Shown piece after piece: positions 52,301 to 60,080 of a stretch of DNA of 64,000 nt. The position numbers and the translations under genes were made by a program. The DNA is from Asparagopsis taxiformis (Eukaryota > Rhodophyta > Florideophyceae > Bonnemaisoniales > Bonnemaisoniaceae). Each line of letters begins with the position of its first letter. Within the stretch, counting starts at the first letter, position 1. The stretch is taken from the NCBI GenBank assembly GCA_030407315.1, contig JALQPE010000165.1, forward strand, positions 1 through 64,000, read 5' to 3'. A model generated the notes under the pieces. That model saw nothing but the letters and a program-made list of their open reading frames with translations, did no database searches and was not told the origin of the DNA.

Positions 52301-53489
52301 CCTCCACCAGCCTACACGCTTTGACGGTTCACAAAAATATCCCGACCATGTCGCAAGGCTTACGGGAAATATGTATGGCTGCAAGCAGGCCTGCAAAATA
52401 TTTACCGAGGGTCTAGCCACATTCCTCCTGCAAAACAACTTCACCCGCCTCCCATCCGATTCCAGTTCGTTCATCCAATACCACCCTACTGAAAAGTCAC
52501 TCTTCATACTCCTCGTCATTACGGTTGACGACTTCCTTGTCATTACCAATCACATCCCTCTCGCCAACAAGGTCAAACAAACCTTGCGATCTAAATACTC
52601 CCTCAAAGACCTTGGGCAAGTGAGCCACATTCTTGGCTGGAAGGTTGACCATTCTTCTTCAGGAATTACAATTTCACAGCCTGGCTACATTTCCTCACTG
52701 CTTGATCGCTTCCAGCTCTCCAATGCAAAAACGTTCACCTCCCCGATTGCAACTGAGCTTCTAGTCCCGTCTTCCACGTCCAACACACTCCTGGACACAT
52801 CTAAGTTTGACTACAAAAGCTTAATCGGATCTCTGCGCTACTTAGCGGATTCAACCCGCCCTGATATCTCCTTTATAGTGAGCTACCTTGGTCGAGTCGC
52901 ACACAATCCGACTTCCCACGACTGGAAAGCGGCCATCCGCGTCCTTCGTTACCTCAAAACCTCCATTACGTCCGGCATTCACTATTCTCGCCGCTTCACG
53001 TCATCCCTTGAAGCCTTTTCAGACTCAGACTATGCATCTTGCCCCACTACAAGACGTTCCACTACTGGTTCCATTATCTTTTACAATGGTTCCCCAATCG
53101 CCTGGCAGTCCCGTCGACAACGCTGCGTCTCACCTTCTACTTTTACTGCAGAATACATTGCAGCCTTTCACACCACGCAGCTCCTCAAGACCACAGCTAA
53201 TTTTTTTGCCGACGTTGGTATCCGTGTATCCGAACCCATTCCCCTGCACATTGATAATGCCGCTGCCATCACTGCTGCTACATCGAAATTCCCAACCCCA
53301 AAAACCCGTCATGTGGATGTTAAATACCACTGGGTTCGCGAACAAGTTACTAACGGCCTTATTTCTCCCACTCATATTCCTTCTGACCGTAATCCTGCAG
53401 ACCTCCTTACAAAAGCGCTCAAGCCTGCGCAATTTACTTCCAAACTGCCCCTCCTTCGCCTATCAGTGCCCTCGCCACGCGGCGACTGA
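49308..53489 (+). CDS. Copia-2 Gag-Pol polyprotein
   Basis: The 1393-residue single ORF starts at the ATG M-D-P-I-P-A-Q; the frame is open a few codons earlier without an ATG. Order: Gag (about 1-290) with a C-S-W-H-G-S-P-H-H-S-T-D-A-C knuckle (C-X2-H-X4-H-X4-C), protease (L-L-D-S-G-A-N, near 355), GAG-pre-integrase zinc region (W-H-L-K-M-N-H...C-S-G-C-A), integrase D-D-E (H-T-D-I-C-G-P, T-S-D-N-A-K-E-F, L-A-E-R-I-N-R), RT (H-W-D-L-E-S-A-F-L and I-T-V-D-D-F-L-V) and RNase H (F-S-D-S-D-Y-A-S, T-A-E-Y, H-I-D-N-A-A-A, N-P-A-D-L-L-T-K). All catalytic residues looked for are present. Ty1-type integrase-before-RT order. No frameshift separates Gag and Pol, so their ratio must be controlled by processing or RNA. 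Confidence 0.96.
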   Translation: MDPIPAQHEPSTSIQYQVEIPTLSTTNYVAWKLTVEHVANSQSLLFYLYNAVPTSESQQVTNTHIAKHNQAQLLVIPSLSSEVTANFTDQELHGPIHTLYAKLRDILTAQKPEHNPLHLRRQAQSIKWHTNMSVTDYIDQHNSLRQLMIRANYPGIADEQTTIRFLLEGIETHPDWTILLQAINSHTELNPSKPLTLNQLVSMMISHDSINKRVITTSPTRLLPMTRSNPRTSYRRLPPPNTNQNHPLKNMGSHKKHNVQPPPGYFGIWCSWHGSPHHSTDACRARRVQTTRRNLPPNRKPNFNNAAAAELPNLDHLNECPSPQNYQPIHTDPNLILSDNSDSVRPQENASFLLDSGANPTHLAHPLPGMKPSSSYTTTANGEHSPSTHRDTICIPLPNKHSLPSHTAVVVPTLHTNLLSVGQITKTHDVLFQDKYAFITTKSPPPPPHSILATIPKGRNGLYTTHLPINAAAAYAARTIPPKRSKAQNPKRAKKNLPSPNPPRIPHTPMVKKSRLHSSKIHQIDRKLNPKRKPSLRSRPLPKIRVPLPSTIRDYYHWHLKMNHAHPTKIHHMAKQNLVDNMPASLRRTPPKFTCSGCALGKTAAAPFRRHPRMDAIGTHLHTDICGPMPTPSFEGNRYFITFLDQGSRYLTVHCAPSKAAAGAKLADHILFTHATTPHRIRHLTSDNAKEFYTQRLNNLYTSEHIDTHPSIPHTPQENALAERINRSILNTARATLLASGLPLELWDFAVLSATDVHNHTPHNATQQLPAALWFAVKPNVITLLPFGTTGYVHNPAPLSKLQPRATLLHYIGRCDARHYYTYDPTTHKTGRCRMADFKPYHPTTDPVRVISSSANTAVSLATEPKTLSEARAAPDAQEWSIAWNKELDSLEKRGTLTFIHKSKLPPGARLLPVTTVLKLKRDSDGNPILRKARCTVRGDRQIPDVHFDPNDISSPVANRDAIRSALAMAAAHGFSTFHWDLESAFLHERFTEDRQIYLHQPTRFDGSQKYPDHVARLTGNMYGCKQACKIFTEGLATFLLQNNFTRLPSDSSSFIQYHPTEKSLFILLVITVDDFLVITNHIPLANKVKQTLRSKYSLKDLGQVSHILGWKVDHSSSGITISQPGYISSLLDRFQLSNAKTFTSPIATELLVPSSTSNTLLDTSKFDYKSLIGSLRYLADSTRPDISFIVSYLGRVAHNPTSHDWKAAIRVLRYLKTSITSGIHYSRRFTSSLEAFSDSDYASCPTTRRSTTGSIIFYNGSPIAWQSRRQRCVSPSTFTAEYIAAFHTTQLLKTTANFFADVGIRVSEPIPLHIDNAAAITAATSKFPTPKTRHVDVKYHWVREQVTNGLISPTHIPSDRNPADLLTKALKPAQFTSKLPLLRLSVPSPRGD

Positions 53490-53533
53490 CGAATAACTAT
53501 TCCTTAACGCGCCGAGCCCACTGCTAGCCGTCT
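53487..53533 (+). other. Duplicated LTR head at the polyprotein stop
   Basis: The stop codon TGA begins a copy of the first 14 LTR bases (TGACGAATAACTAT). Then 33 unrelated bases precede the true 3' LTR. No clear polypurine tract sits directly before the 3' LTR. Confidence 0.75.
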
Positions 53534-53649
53534 TGACGAATAACTATACACATTACACCACTTTACAGTACCTCACAAGTATTTATTGACGCTCGTCGTC
53601 CTGCCACGAGCTACAAGTAAAAGGGACTAAGCACATCATTTCTTTCACA
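53534..53649 (+). repeat. 3' LTR of copia-2
   Basis: 116 bp identical to the 5' LTR, followed by the target duplicate GTTTC. Confidence 0.95.
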
Positions 53650-53654
53650 GTTTC

Positions 53655-53948
53655 AGGCGCGCAAGTAGCGCACAGTTCGGTACTTACGAAATACAGTAGT
53701 TCTAGCATAGCCTTCCTGCTTTCGTCATCGTCCTTCCACTGACTAGTTTTCCTTTCTCTTACTATAGGTCTCCGTCGCGTGAAGCCAATGACATTGCTGG
53801 CAGGACAATCTGGCAACAAGATGTCCCCAGTCGTCGTCACAGTTTGCGGTAAAGCTGCGGCCGTGATAGCTCTTATTTCGTGCAGTACAGCTTTATCCTT
53901 CCTTTTGGACTGGGACGCTCTTGTGCAATAGTGTTCTATTATTGCCAA
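53655..53948 (-). CDS. Possible small ORF truncated by copia-2
   Basis: From an ATG at 53948 a minus-strand frame runs into the copia-2 LTR. At the reconstructed empty site it would read through the GTTTC target and stop a few codons later, giving about 104 residues. It is basic in the middle (R-R-R-P-I-V-R-E-R-K), with no known domain. A TATAAAC lies close upstream (about 53966). Weak support. Confidence 0.25.
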
Positions 53949-54422
53949 GTGGCGAGAGAAGAGTGTTTATACTGGAAGGGGTTTGCATGGGAACACGCAA
54001 ACTCTTACAATTCAGCGGAGACGAACCCTGCTGGTGGACTGCTAGTTGCCAGCAGCTAGTGTCAATATTAAGAATGCCCCAGACATAACGGAATATGCTT
54101 TCCCCTCCGATATGGATGATTTCTCATACATCTCTCAACTCAAGGTAGTACATAGTAGCTTTTCTACTCTTGTTCTTATGATCATGTAAAAACCAATAAA
54201 ACCGCACAGCCGATGTGAGGTTTGCCGCGTGTATGGTGCCAGTTGATATACTGTTACAATCTGTAACGTTGGACTACATAAAGTGATCTCATACTTTACA
54301 TCCGTTCCTCAGAAGACCCTCGGGTTGAAAAGCGCCTGAAGCGCAATTCGATCTTGCTTTGTGCACGCTGCTCGTGCAGACCAAAAACCACTCTCCGCAC
54401 TGGCCTTTCTGTTATTGCAACA
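53949..54422. other. Intergenic, no feature seen
   Basis: Upstream region of the next membrane-protein gene; no clear promoter element apart from a weak TACATAAAG near 54275. Confidence 0.35.
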
Positions 54423-55859
54423 ATGAGAACCGTTCTCTATGGGATCCCAGAGGCACCGCCCTATGTGATCAACATCACTCGCGTAACTGGAATTTATGTA
54501 GTTGGAATGCCGAACTACATAGGTCGCGCAGCAAGCATAATAAACTCCTTCCATCGTTCAATCGACACCAGAAACAATTTAGAACTCTCAAAGGGAACTG
54601 AAGAGTTCATCACTGGAGTACTCGCTGTAATTCTCATCTCTTTCTTCGCTGAGATAGTGCAAACGGCCCTTCTCCGAAAGCAGAAAAACTCCGTCAATTC
54701 CAATGGACTTCGCGTAGCTTACATGCTCGACGAATTTTCTCACTTCCGTGATTTATGGAGAAGAATGACTCGCCAGGGTCCTCGCAGGAAAAATATGTTC
54801 TCCTCTGCCTTTAATGGGTACAGCATTCTTTCAATTCTTGTCCTGGTCCTTGCAATTTTCATCTTTCTGGCTGATGTTATGACCGTATTTCTTATACAAT
54901 CTCGAACGTTCAAAACGACTGCAGAACAATTAAACCTTCTCGGGATGCATCCCGTCGCTACAACAGAAGGTATTGCAAGAAAGGTCAGGTTTACCACACT
55001 AGAGAGACCGTGTGTTCTACCGATGACAAAGTTTCAAAAGCAGACAAGACACTTTCGACTGGCAGGATGCGTTGAATATGATGAAGGTGTTCGAATACCT
55101 CCGCCTGATGACAACCCAGATACTGTGACTTTGCAGTCATGGTACCATGAGGGCGGAAGCGACCATAACGTGTCATTTGCCGAGACGTGGTACAGTATCA
55201 GGACTAGAGCGATGGTCTACTTGGAAAGAGATCAGTCAATGAAGCGGATTTTGTTCAACAGATCTATTACATGGAAGAACGATACACAGTTCCTGCATAA
55301 CCGGACGATGTTCAATGCAATGCAAATTTCGTGCAATGGGAAAAAGCCAGATTTGGATTGCGAAGAGATCGTTGAAAAACTGCGACATGAAGAGGAACTG
55401 AAAACAAAGAGGGATATCTTTCTGTGGGAACGCGATGGGAAACCAGTAAGAAGAATGGTGGAGGGTTTGGCGAGCAGATATACAGTAAGCTTATCCAAGC
55501 CTGGAAAAACCATCAGAAGAGCTATGCAAGTATTGGCCGCAAGTACAGCTGTATTTGAGGTGCGAGGTCCAGGAATGTATGAAGATGACCAGAGTGGAGA
55601 GAGGGAACAGGAAATAGCTGGTCTAGTGTCTGAAGAAGGCAGGAATGCGGGAATGATATTGTTGCTCGTTCTGGTGGCAAGCTTTGGAGTGCTACTATTG
55701 TTTCTGAGAATTCTGTTGGATCCGATTTCGTTAGCTGAGATAGCAATGATACGCGAACTTGCAACACAGAAAGCAAAACAGAAAAGAAATTCACGTAACA
55801 CGAAGAGGATTTGGAAAATTTCGAGGATCGAGACAGTTGTTCCTGAGGAGAGTCTTTGA
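54423..55859 (+). CDS. Three-TM surface protein family, member 4
   Basis: The 478-residue protein starts M-R-T-V-L-Y-G-I-P-E-A-P-P-Y-V-I-N-I-T, aligned to the family N-terminus. TM1 is at 62-84, TM2 (I-L-V-L-V-L-A-I-F-I-F-L-A-D-V) near 137-158 and TM3 (M-I-L-L-L-V-L-V-A-S-F-G-V) near 408-431. Ectodomain cysteines are R-P-C-V-L-P, A-G-C-V, I-S-C-N and L-D-C-E. The signature L-Q-S-W-Y-H-E-G-G-S-D-H-N-V and the sequons I-N-I-T and H-N-R-T are present. The tail after TM3 is basic (K-Q-K-R-N-S-R). It pairs with member 5 as a subgroup. Surface role inferred; function unknown. A 328-codon antisense frame over its 3' end is considered a shadow. Confidence 0.85.
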   Translation: MRTVLYGIPEAPPYVINITRVTGIYVVGMPNYIGRAASIINSFHRSIDTRNNLELSKGTEEFITGVLAVILISFFAEIVQTALLRKQKNSVNSNGLRVAYMLDEFSHFRDLWRRMTRQGPRRKNMFSSAFNGYSILSILVLVLAIFIFLADVMTVFLIQSRTFKTTAEQLNLLGMHPVATTEGIARKVRFTTLERPCVLPMTKFQKQTRHFRLAGCVEYDEGVRIPPPDDNPDTVTLQSWYHEGGSDHNVSFAETWYSIRTRAMVYLERDQSMKRILFNRSITWKNDTQFLHNRTMFNAMQISCNGKKPDLDCEEIVEKLRHEEELKTKRDIFLWERDGKPVRRMVEGLASRYTVSLSKPGKTIRRAMQVLAASTAVFEVRGPGMYEDDQSGEREQEIAGLVSEEGRNAGMILLLVLVASFGVLLLFLRILLDPISLAEIAMIRELATQKAKQKRNSRNTKRIWKISRIETVVPEESL

Positions 55860-56563
55860 ATACGTACAATAATCAACACTGATTTAGAAGCGGGGATAAT
55901 GAGCGTTTTTCGCGTGGAATTACTACAATATTGTTGACTAACCGGATTAATACGCTTTCTACCTCGAGTTGAATGCTTTTTATATAAATACTGTATGTGT
56001 ATATGGTTGAATATGGACATCATGAGGTTTTGATGCACATGTCTTGGGGGGTTTTTTAGTCGTGGATGCATTCGAGTTTGGATTGGGATGTGATTTGCCG
56101 GAAGGGTAAGAAACGATGTGTTCCAGTCTCTGCAGATCATGCCGAGAATCAGTGCATGATAATTCCAAATATACGGATGATACTTGCTACAGGAAACGGT
56201 GAAGCTGAAATGTCTCATGAGATGAAAACATTAAGTCCTAGTACGACGACCATCAGATTGTTGGTAGTACGGGATTATAGCTCGCAGTCATAATCATAGC
56301 AGTTCCATCGCCTCAGTTATATATTTCCATCCCAAAACACGTAATATGAAGAGTTCATAAATATCGCGACATAAATAAGGCAACCATGACAGCACTAGAT
56401 ACGAATTTGTGGACATATTATGTATTGTCCTTCGGAAGACATTGGCAGAAAGTAAACTTTTTAATTGCTTCGCTAAAGGTAATGCCCTAACGACTGTCGA
56501 CTCTCGATTAATAATTTTTCAGGTGCAAGCGTGAGTTTGATGTTTCGATAAAATATGAAAGCA
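55860..56563. other. Intergenic, left flank of the piggyBac-like element
   Basis: No gene or repeat is supported. Confidence 0.4.
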
Positions 56564-56567
56564 CTAG

Positions 56568-56622
56568 TGTCTATCGGACAAGTGGCCTCATATGAGGTCA
56601 AATGACCTCATATGAGGCCACT
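56568..56622 (+). repeat. Left inverted repeat and 42-bp palindrome
   Basis: After the 13-bp terminal repeat, 56581-56622 is a perfect palindrome with a two-base centre (AGTGGCCTCATATGAGGTCA, AA, then its complement). It embeds two CCTCATATGAGG sites at 56586 and 56606. Probable transposase-binding sites; inferred from position at both ends. Confidence 0.85.
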
Positions 56623-56700
56623 TTTTACCACTGTAGTTTAAATTGAAAAAATAAACGAATAGCTCCAATTTTACCACTAGAAGACTCGCCGGCGAGATTA

Positions 56701-58890
56701 ATGATATGGCAGGGCAGAGTGAATGCTGAAATTTTAATCCTTCCATCAGAAAACTACGTCAACTCAATCTCGATCCTGAAATCACAAAAAATGGTGAAAC
56801 CAGTTGATTGTCGCCAAGTTGTCGGAAACAGGGTTCTCGCCCCTGCCAGACAACTGACATCTATCTCCAAATGTCGCAGGATGTATGGCGCCGGATGGAA
56901 GACAAAGATGATATCCGGAACTGTCATTCGAGTCATTAAGGAGAGAGGCAACAAGCGAATGATGACATCTATCGAGGCTGAGTGGGAGCTGGCCGATGGT
57001 AACAAGGTGACATCCCTGCGTCTCTGCAGTGTGAAGGCACCTGCAGGTGATGAAGAAGACCATGTGACCGAAGGAGGAGATCAAGCTCAAGACACCGGGA
57101 GTGACGGGAATGAGGCCGAAAAATCAGATGCAGTCACGCCGCAAGAGCGTGACTTGAGTACGAGTGTTAATACTCAGCCATGTGACACTGGGTCAACCGA
57201 TGAGCCGGTTGTCATATGCAATGACGTGGAATGGATTGTATCTGATGTATCTATGCAAATGAATGGTTGGCGCCCCAATCGGTCGTGGAGGGTGATTGGG
57301 CCATTGGATGAGATAATATCTGAGGGGCACGGTCCATCAGATATGACACCATATGACTATTTCCAGTGGATGTTTCCGATGGGATTTTTAAGTACTATCG
57401 TGTCATACTCCAATTACGAACTGGAAAAGCGGAATCTCAAATCGACCTCGCTGGGAGAGATTTTGAAGTATTTTGGAGTCATTGTACTCATGTCACGATT
57501 TGAGTTCAGTGGTAGGCGCTCTCTCTGGAGTAGTCAATCCGGGACTAAATACATCCCCACACCAATGCTCGGGCACATCATGTCACGCAAACGGTTTGAA
57601 GAGCTGAGGCAATACGTGACATACTCCAAGGTTCGTGACGAAATTGACAGGTGGGGTGTCATATCTGAGTTTATCACCGCCATCAATGACCACAGAAGCT
57701 CTCAGGTATTCCCTTCAGATTCTATATGTGTGGATGAGAGTATGTCAAGGTGGTATGGTCTGGGAGGTGACTGGATCGACATCGGACTCCCACATTACGT
57801 CGCGATGGACCGTAAGCCTGAGAATGGATGTGAGCTGAAAACTGCATCATGTGGCAATAGTGGCATCATTCTCAGGATGGATGTTGTGATGTCAGCTGAG
57901 GAGACACGTGGAAAAGCATTCGAGTCCGAAACGACGCATGGTGCTGCCGTCACATTAAGGCTCGTCGAACCATGGTTTTATACTCATCGCCTCGTGTGTG
58001 CCGATTCATACTTTTCCTCTGTTGAAACGGCAGAAATACTCTTCAAGCATGGGCTACGTTTCACTGGTGTCGTCAAGAATGCTACAAAGGGATACCCGCT
58101 CCAGCATTTGTCCCACTTGGAAGTCACTGGAAAGGGTGAACACGTGTCTATGGTTGCTAAAGATAGAGATGGTCCGGATCTGATGGCAGTGATGTGGATC
58201 GACCGTGACAGAAGGTACTTTATTAGTACAGCCGGTACTACTCAGCCTGGGACGCCAATATTCCGAGAGCGTTATCGAAGCAGGAATGGAAGGACATGGA
58301 AGGAGGAAATTGACATTCAGATCCCGCAAGTATGTGAAACATATTATGCGACGTGTTCGCAGGTTGAACGTCACAACCGATGTCGCCAAGATGACCTTAT
58401 GCTGGAGAAGAAATTTGAGGTCAAAGAATGGTCGGCACGTGTCAACACGTCACTTTCGGCCATATGCGTCGTGGATGCCTGGAAGCTGTACTGTGGAGCC
58501 ATGCACAACAGGGGCAGGATGACACCTCATCAGTTCTATACCCAATTGGCTGAAGGACTGATTGACAACTCCATGGATGCAATTGGATTACGTCAGCGAC
58601 AATCAGATGCACCTGATGTAGAAGAGATGGAGAGCGGTAGTGGCATTGGAACTCATTTGACGCGGACTACTCGCACTCGCAGGACTTCCAATGGTAGGGA
58701 TAGCAATGCTATCTATCAAGGTCGTTGCGATATTTGCAAGGGAACGAAGAAGTCGAAGTTCGTATGCTCCACTTGCAAACGACTATACCGAAAGGACGTC
58801 TTTATCTGTCACCATCAGACAGGTCGTGATTGCTTTAAAAAGCATGTCGAGATGTGTCACGATCTTTCCTACGAAGGTCCTTTTTACTAA
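56701..58890 (+). CDS. PiggyBac-like transposase
   Basis: The 729-residue protein starts at the ATG at 56701. The first ~165 residues are basic then acidic, low-complexity. The DDE transposase domain (about 195-600) has C-V-D-E-S-M-S-R-W (Asp345), V-C-A-D-S-Y-F-S-S (Asp435) and M-W-I-D-R-D-R-R-Y (Asp501, Asp503), the acidic residues expected of the DDE_Tnp_1_7/piggyBac fold. The C-terminus (about 675-715) is a Cys/His cluster beginning C-D-I-C-K-G and containing C-S-T-C-K-R-L-Y, the zinc-binding domain typical of this superfamily. It catalyses cut-and-paste transposition. No stop or frameshift interrupts it, so it may be active. Confidence 0.92.
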   Translation: MIWQGRVNAEILILPSENYVNSISILKSQKMVKPVDCRQVVGNRVLAPARQLTSISKCRRMYGAGWKTKMISGTVIRVIKERGNKRMMTSIEAEWELADGNKVTSLRLCSVKAPAGDEEDHVTEGGDQAQDTGSDGNEAEKSDAVTPQERDLSTSVNTQPCDTGSTDEPVVICNDVEWIVSDVSMQMNGWRPNRSWRVIGPLDEIISEGHGPSDMTPYDYFQWMFPMGFLSTIVSYSNYELEKRNLKSTSLGEILKYFGVIVLMSRFEFSGRRSLWSSQSGTKYIPTPMLGHIMSRKRFEELRQYVTYSKVRDEIDRWGVISEFITAINDHRSSQVFPSDSICVDESMSRWYGLGGDWIDIGLPHYVAMDRKPENGCELKTASCGNSGIILRMDVVMSAEETRGKAFESETTHGAAVTLRLVEPWFYTHRLVCADSYFSSVETAEILFKHGLRFTGVVKNATKGYPLQHLSHLEVTGKGEHVSMVAKDRDGPDLMAVMWIDRDRRYFISTAGTTQPGTPIFRERYRSRNGRTWKEEIDIQIPQVCETYYATCSQVERHNRCRQDDLMLEKKFEVKEWSARVNTSLSAICVVDAWKLYCGAMHNRGRMTPHQFYTQLAEGLIDNSMDAIGLRQRQSDAPDVEEMESGSGIGTHLTRTTRTRRTSNGRDSNAIYQGRCDICKGTKKSKFVCSTCKRLYRKDVFICHHQTGRDCFKKHVEMCHDLSYEGPFY

Positions 58891-59154
58891 GTATGCTCTC
58901 TCTATGGGTGCTTTAAACGCCCTTTAGTCACGCATTGATATCCAAAATAGAAAAATGAGATACTCCTCTAGCCCCCTCCGATTCTGACTGGCGTTCTCGA
59001 CTTGCTCAGTAAACTTCTGCTTATGGCGGAATTCCCCTTTATGAAATGTCACCTTATACTGTCTCATGTTCAAGTGGGCGCGTAAGCATCCTAAAGCAGA
59101 AGTTGCAACTAAGAATCGGCGAGTTCTCCGAAGAGAATTTTCGAGCTGCCCAAG

Positions 59155-59226
59155 CAACTCAGCGAGGAGTCGAACCTCCGCCCTCTGGCTTTCCCGAGAG
59201 GTGCCAACCACTCAGCCATATGAGGA
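59155..59226 (-). tRNA. tRNA-like sequence (pseudo-tRNA or SINE head) inside the piggyBac element
   Basis: On the minus strand an exact A box (TGGCTGAGTGG, 59208-59218) and an exact B box (GGTTCGACTCC, 59166-59176) lie at tRNA spacing. A CCTCT/AGAGG anticodon-type stem and a 4-bp T stem can form. However, the apparent anticodon loop is 10 nt instead of 7, the variable loop is tiny and the acceptor arms do not pair. I therefore read it as a degenerate tRNA-derived sequence and assign no anticodon. It could still be a pol III promoter. Confidence 0.5.
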
Positions 59227-59344
59227 CATGTGTCCGAAAGGCAAGCAATGCTTTATACAATGCAATGCTTGCGTTAGAAGTTTTATAAAAGCGATATAAA
59301 GAGGGAATGCTAAATTCTAATAATTTCTAGTAGATTTTTTTCTG

Positions 59345-59400
59345 CCTCATATGAGGCCAGGGTTGACCTCATATGAGGAAATTTTAATGTCCGATAGACA
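59345..59400 (-). repeat. Right inverted repeat with two CCTCATATGAGG palindromes
   Basis: Palindromes are at 59345-59356 and 59367-59378, followed by the 13-bp inverted repeat ending at 59400. They mirror the left end though the spacing differs. Confidence 0.85.
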
Positions 59401-59404
59401 CTAG

Positions 59405-60080
59405 AAGTCCACGAATTGATGAAAGGTGGACAGTGAATGAAAAGGTTCATCTCCCGTTGAATAAACTGATCTCTGCGTGACGACGTTGTGCTCCCTCAGA
59501 CAGCATACCCTAACAGGTTGACAATGAAAAATTGATGCTTCCAACAGGAATTACAGGGGAGAAGCAAAACTTATTTTGGATGCGCAGCCGGAGGGAAACC
59601 GATTGGCCAGGGAAGAGCCAAGGGGATATCTGGATTCTCTCAATAGCCAATCATGATCCAGGAGATTGGAAAAACAGAAATTATAAGAGGGCAGACTCCT
59701 TTCAAGCAGGTGCTGAAAGGCTTGAGGGACTGCTGTTCGTGTGGAAAGTCACTGTTTAATTTAATGAAAGAAAACGGACAGCACAATGACATCGTCTCCC
59801 TCTGTAAAGATAGTGCATCCAAGGTTTTCCGCAATACAATCGATTTTGTACAATCATCCGCTTTGCAAGCACTTCGTCATTCTTTTACACGTCCATTCAA
59901 AGATTAAAATGAAATCGGAATCCTGCACCGTCACAATACCAGGCTTGCTGAATTCCGCAATCAACTTTTGATGATTTCCATCACTCTCATAACACATTCT
60001 TTACAATTTCCTTATCTACAACACTTTTCCACCATTTCCAAAACCTACCTGCTACCACCATCATCATCTCTATATTCGCG
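59405..60080. other. Intergenic, no feature seen
   Basis: Right flank of the piggyBac-like element and 3' flank of member 5; no gene is supported. Confidence 0.4.

Larger units (their letters stand above)
48925..53649 (+). mobile_element. Intact Ty1/copia retrotransposon copia-2
   Basis: This is a 4725-bp element with identical 116-bp LTRs, a half-tRNA primer-binding site, a single full-length polyprotein ORF and a perfect 5-bp target duplication GTTTC at 48920-48924 and 53650-53654. Identical LTRs and an unbroken frame indicate very recent insertion and probable activity. The reconstructed empty site joins ...GCATTGTTTC to AGGCGCGC.... Confidence 0.96.
56568..59400 (+). mobile_element. PiggyBac-superfamily DNA transposon with CTAG flanks
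   Basis: A 2833-bp element is bounded by perfect 13-bp inverted repeats TGTCTATCGGACA (56568-56580 and, inverted, 59388-59400). Both are flanked by CTAG (56564-56567, 59401-59404). Each end has two CCTCATATGAGG palindromes. The only gene is a piggyBac-type transposase on the plus strand. CTAG is itself palindromic, so it may be a 4-bp target duplication or an extension of the inverted repeats. Classical piggyBac elements use TTAA. Confidence 0.88.

Noticed and set aside
55232..56218. 328-codon minus-strand ORF opposite member 4
   Set aside because: It overlaps the conserved family gene, lacks any domain and its composition follows from the complementary strand; taken as an antisense shadow.
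56564..56567. TTAA target duplication expected for piggyBac
   Set aside because: The flanking bases are clearly CTAG on both sides; no TTAA is present at either boundary.
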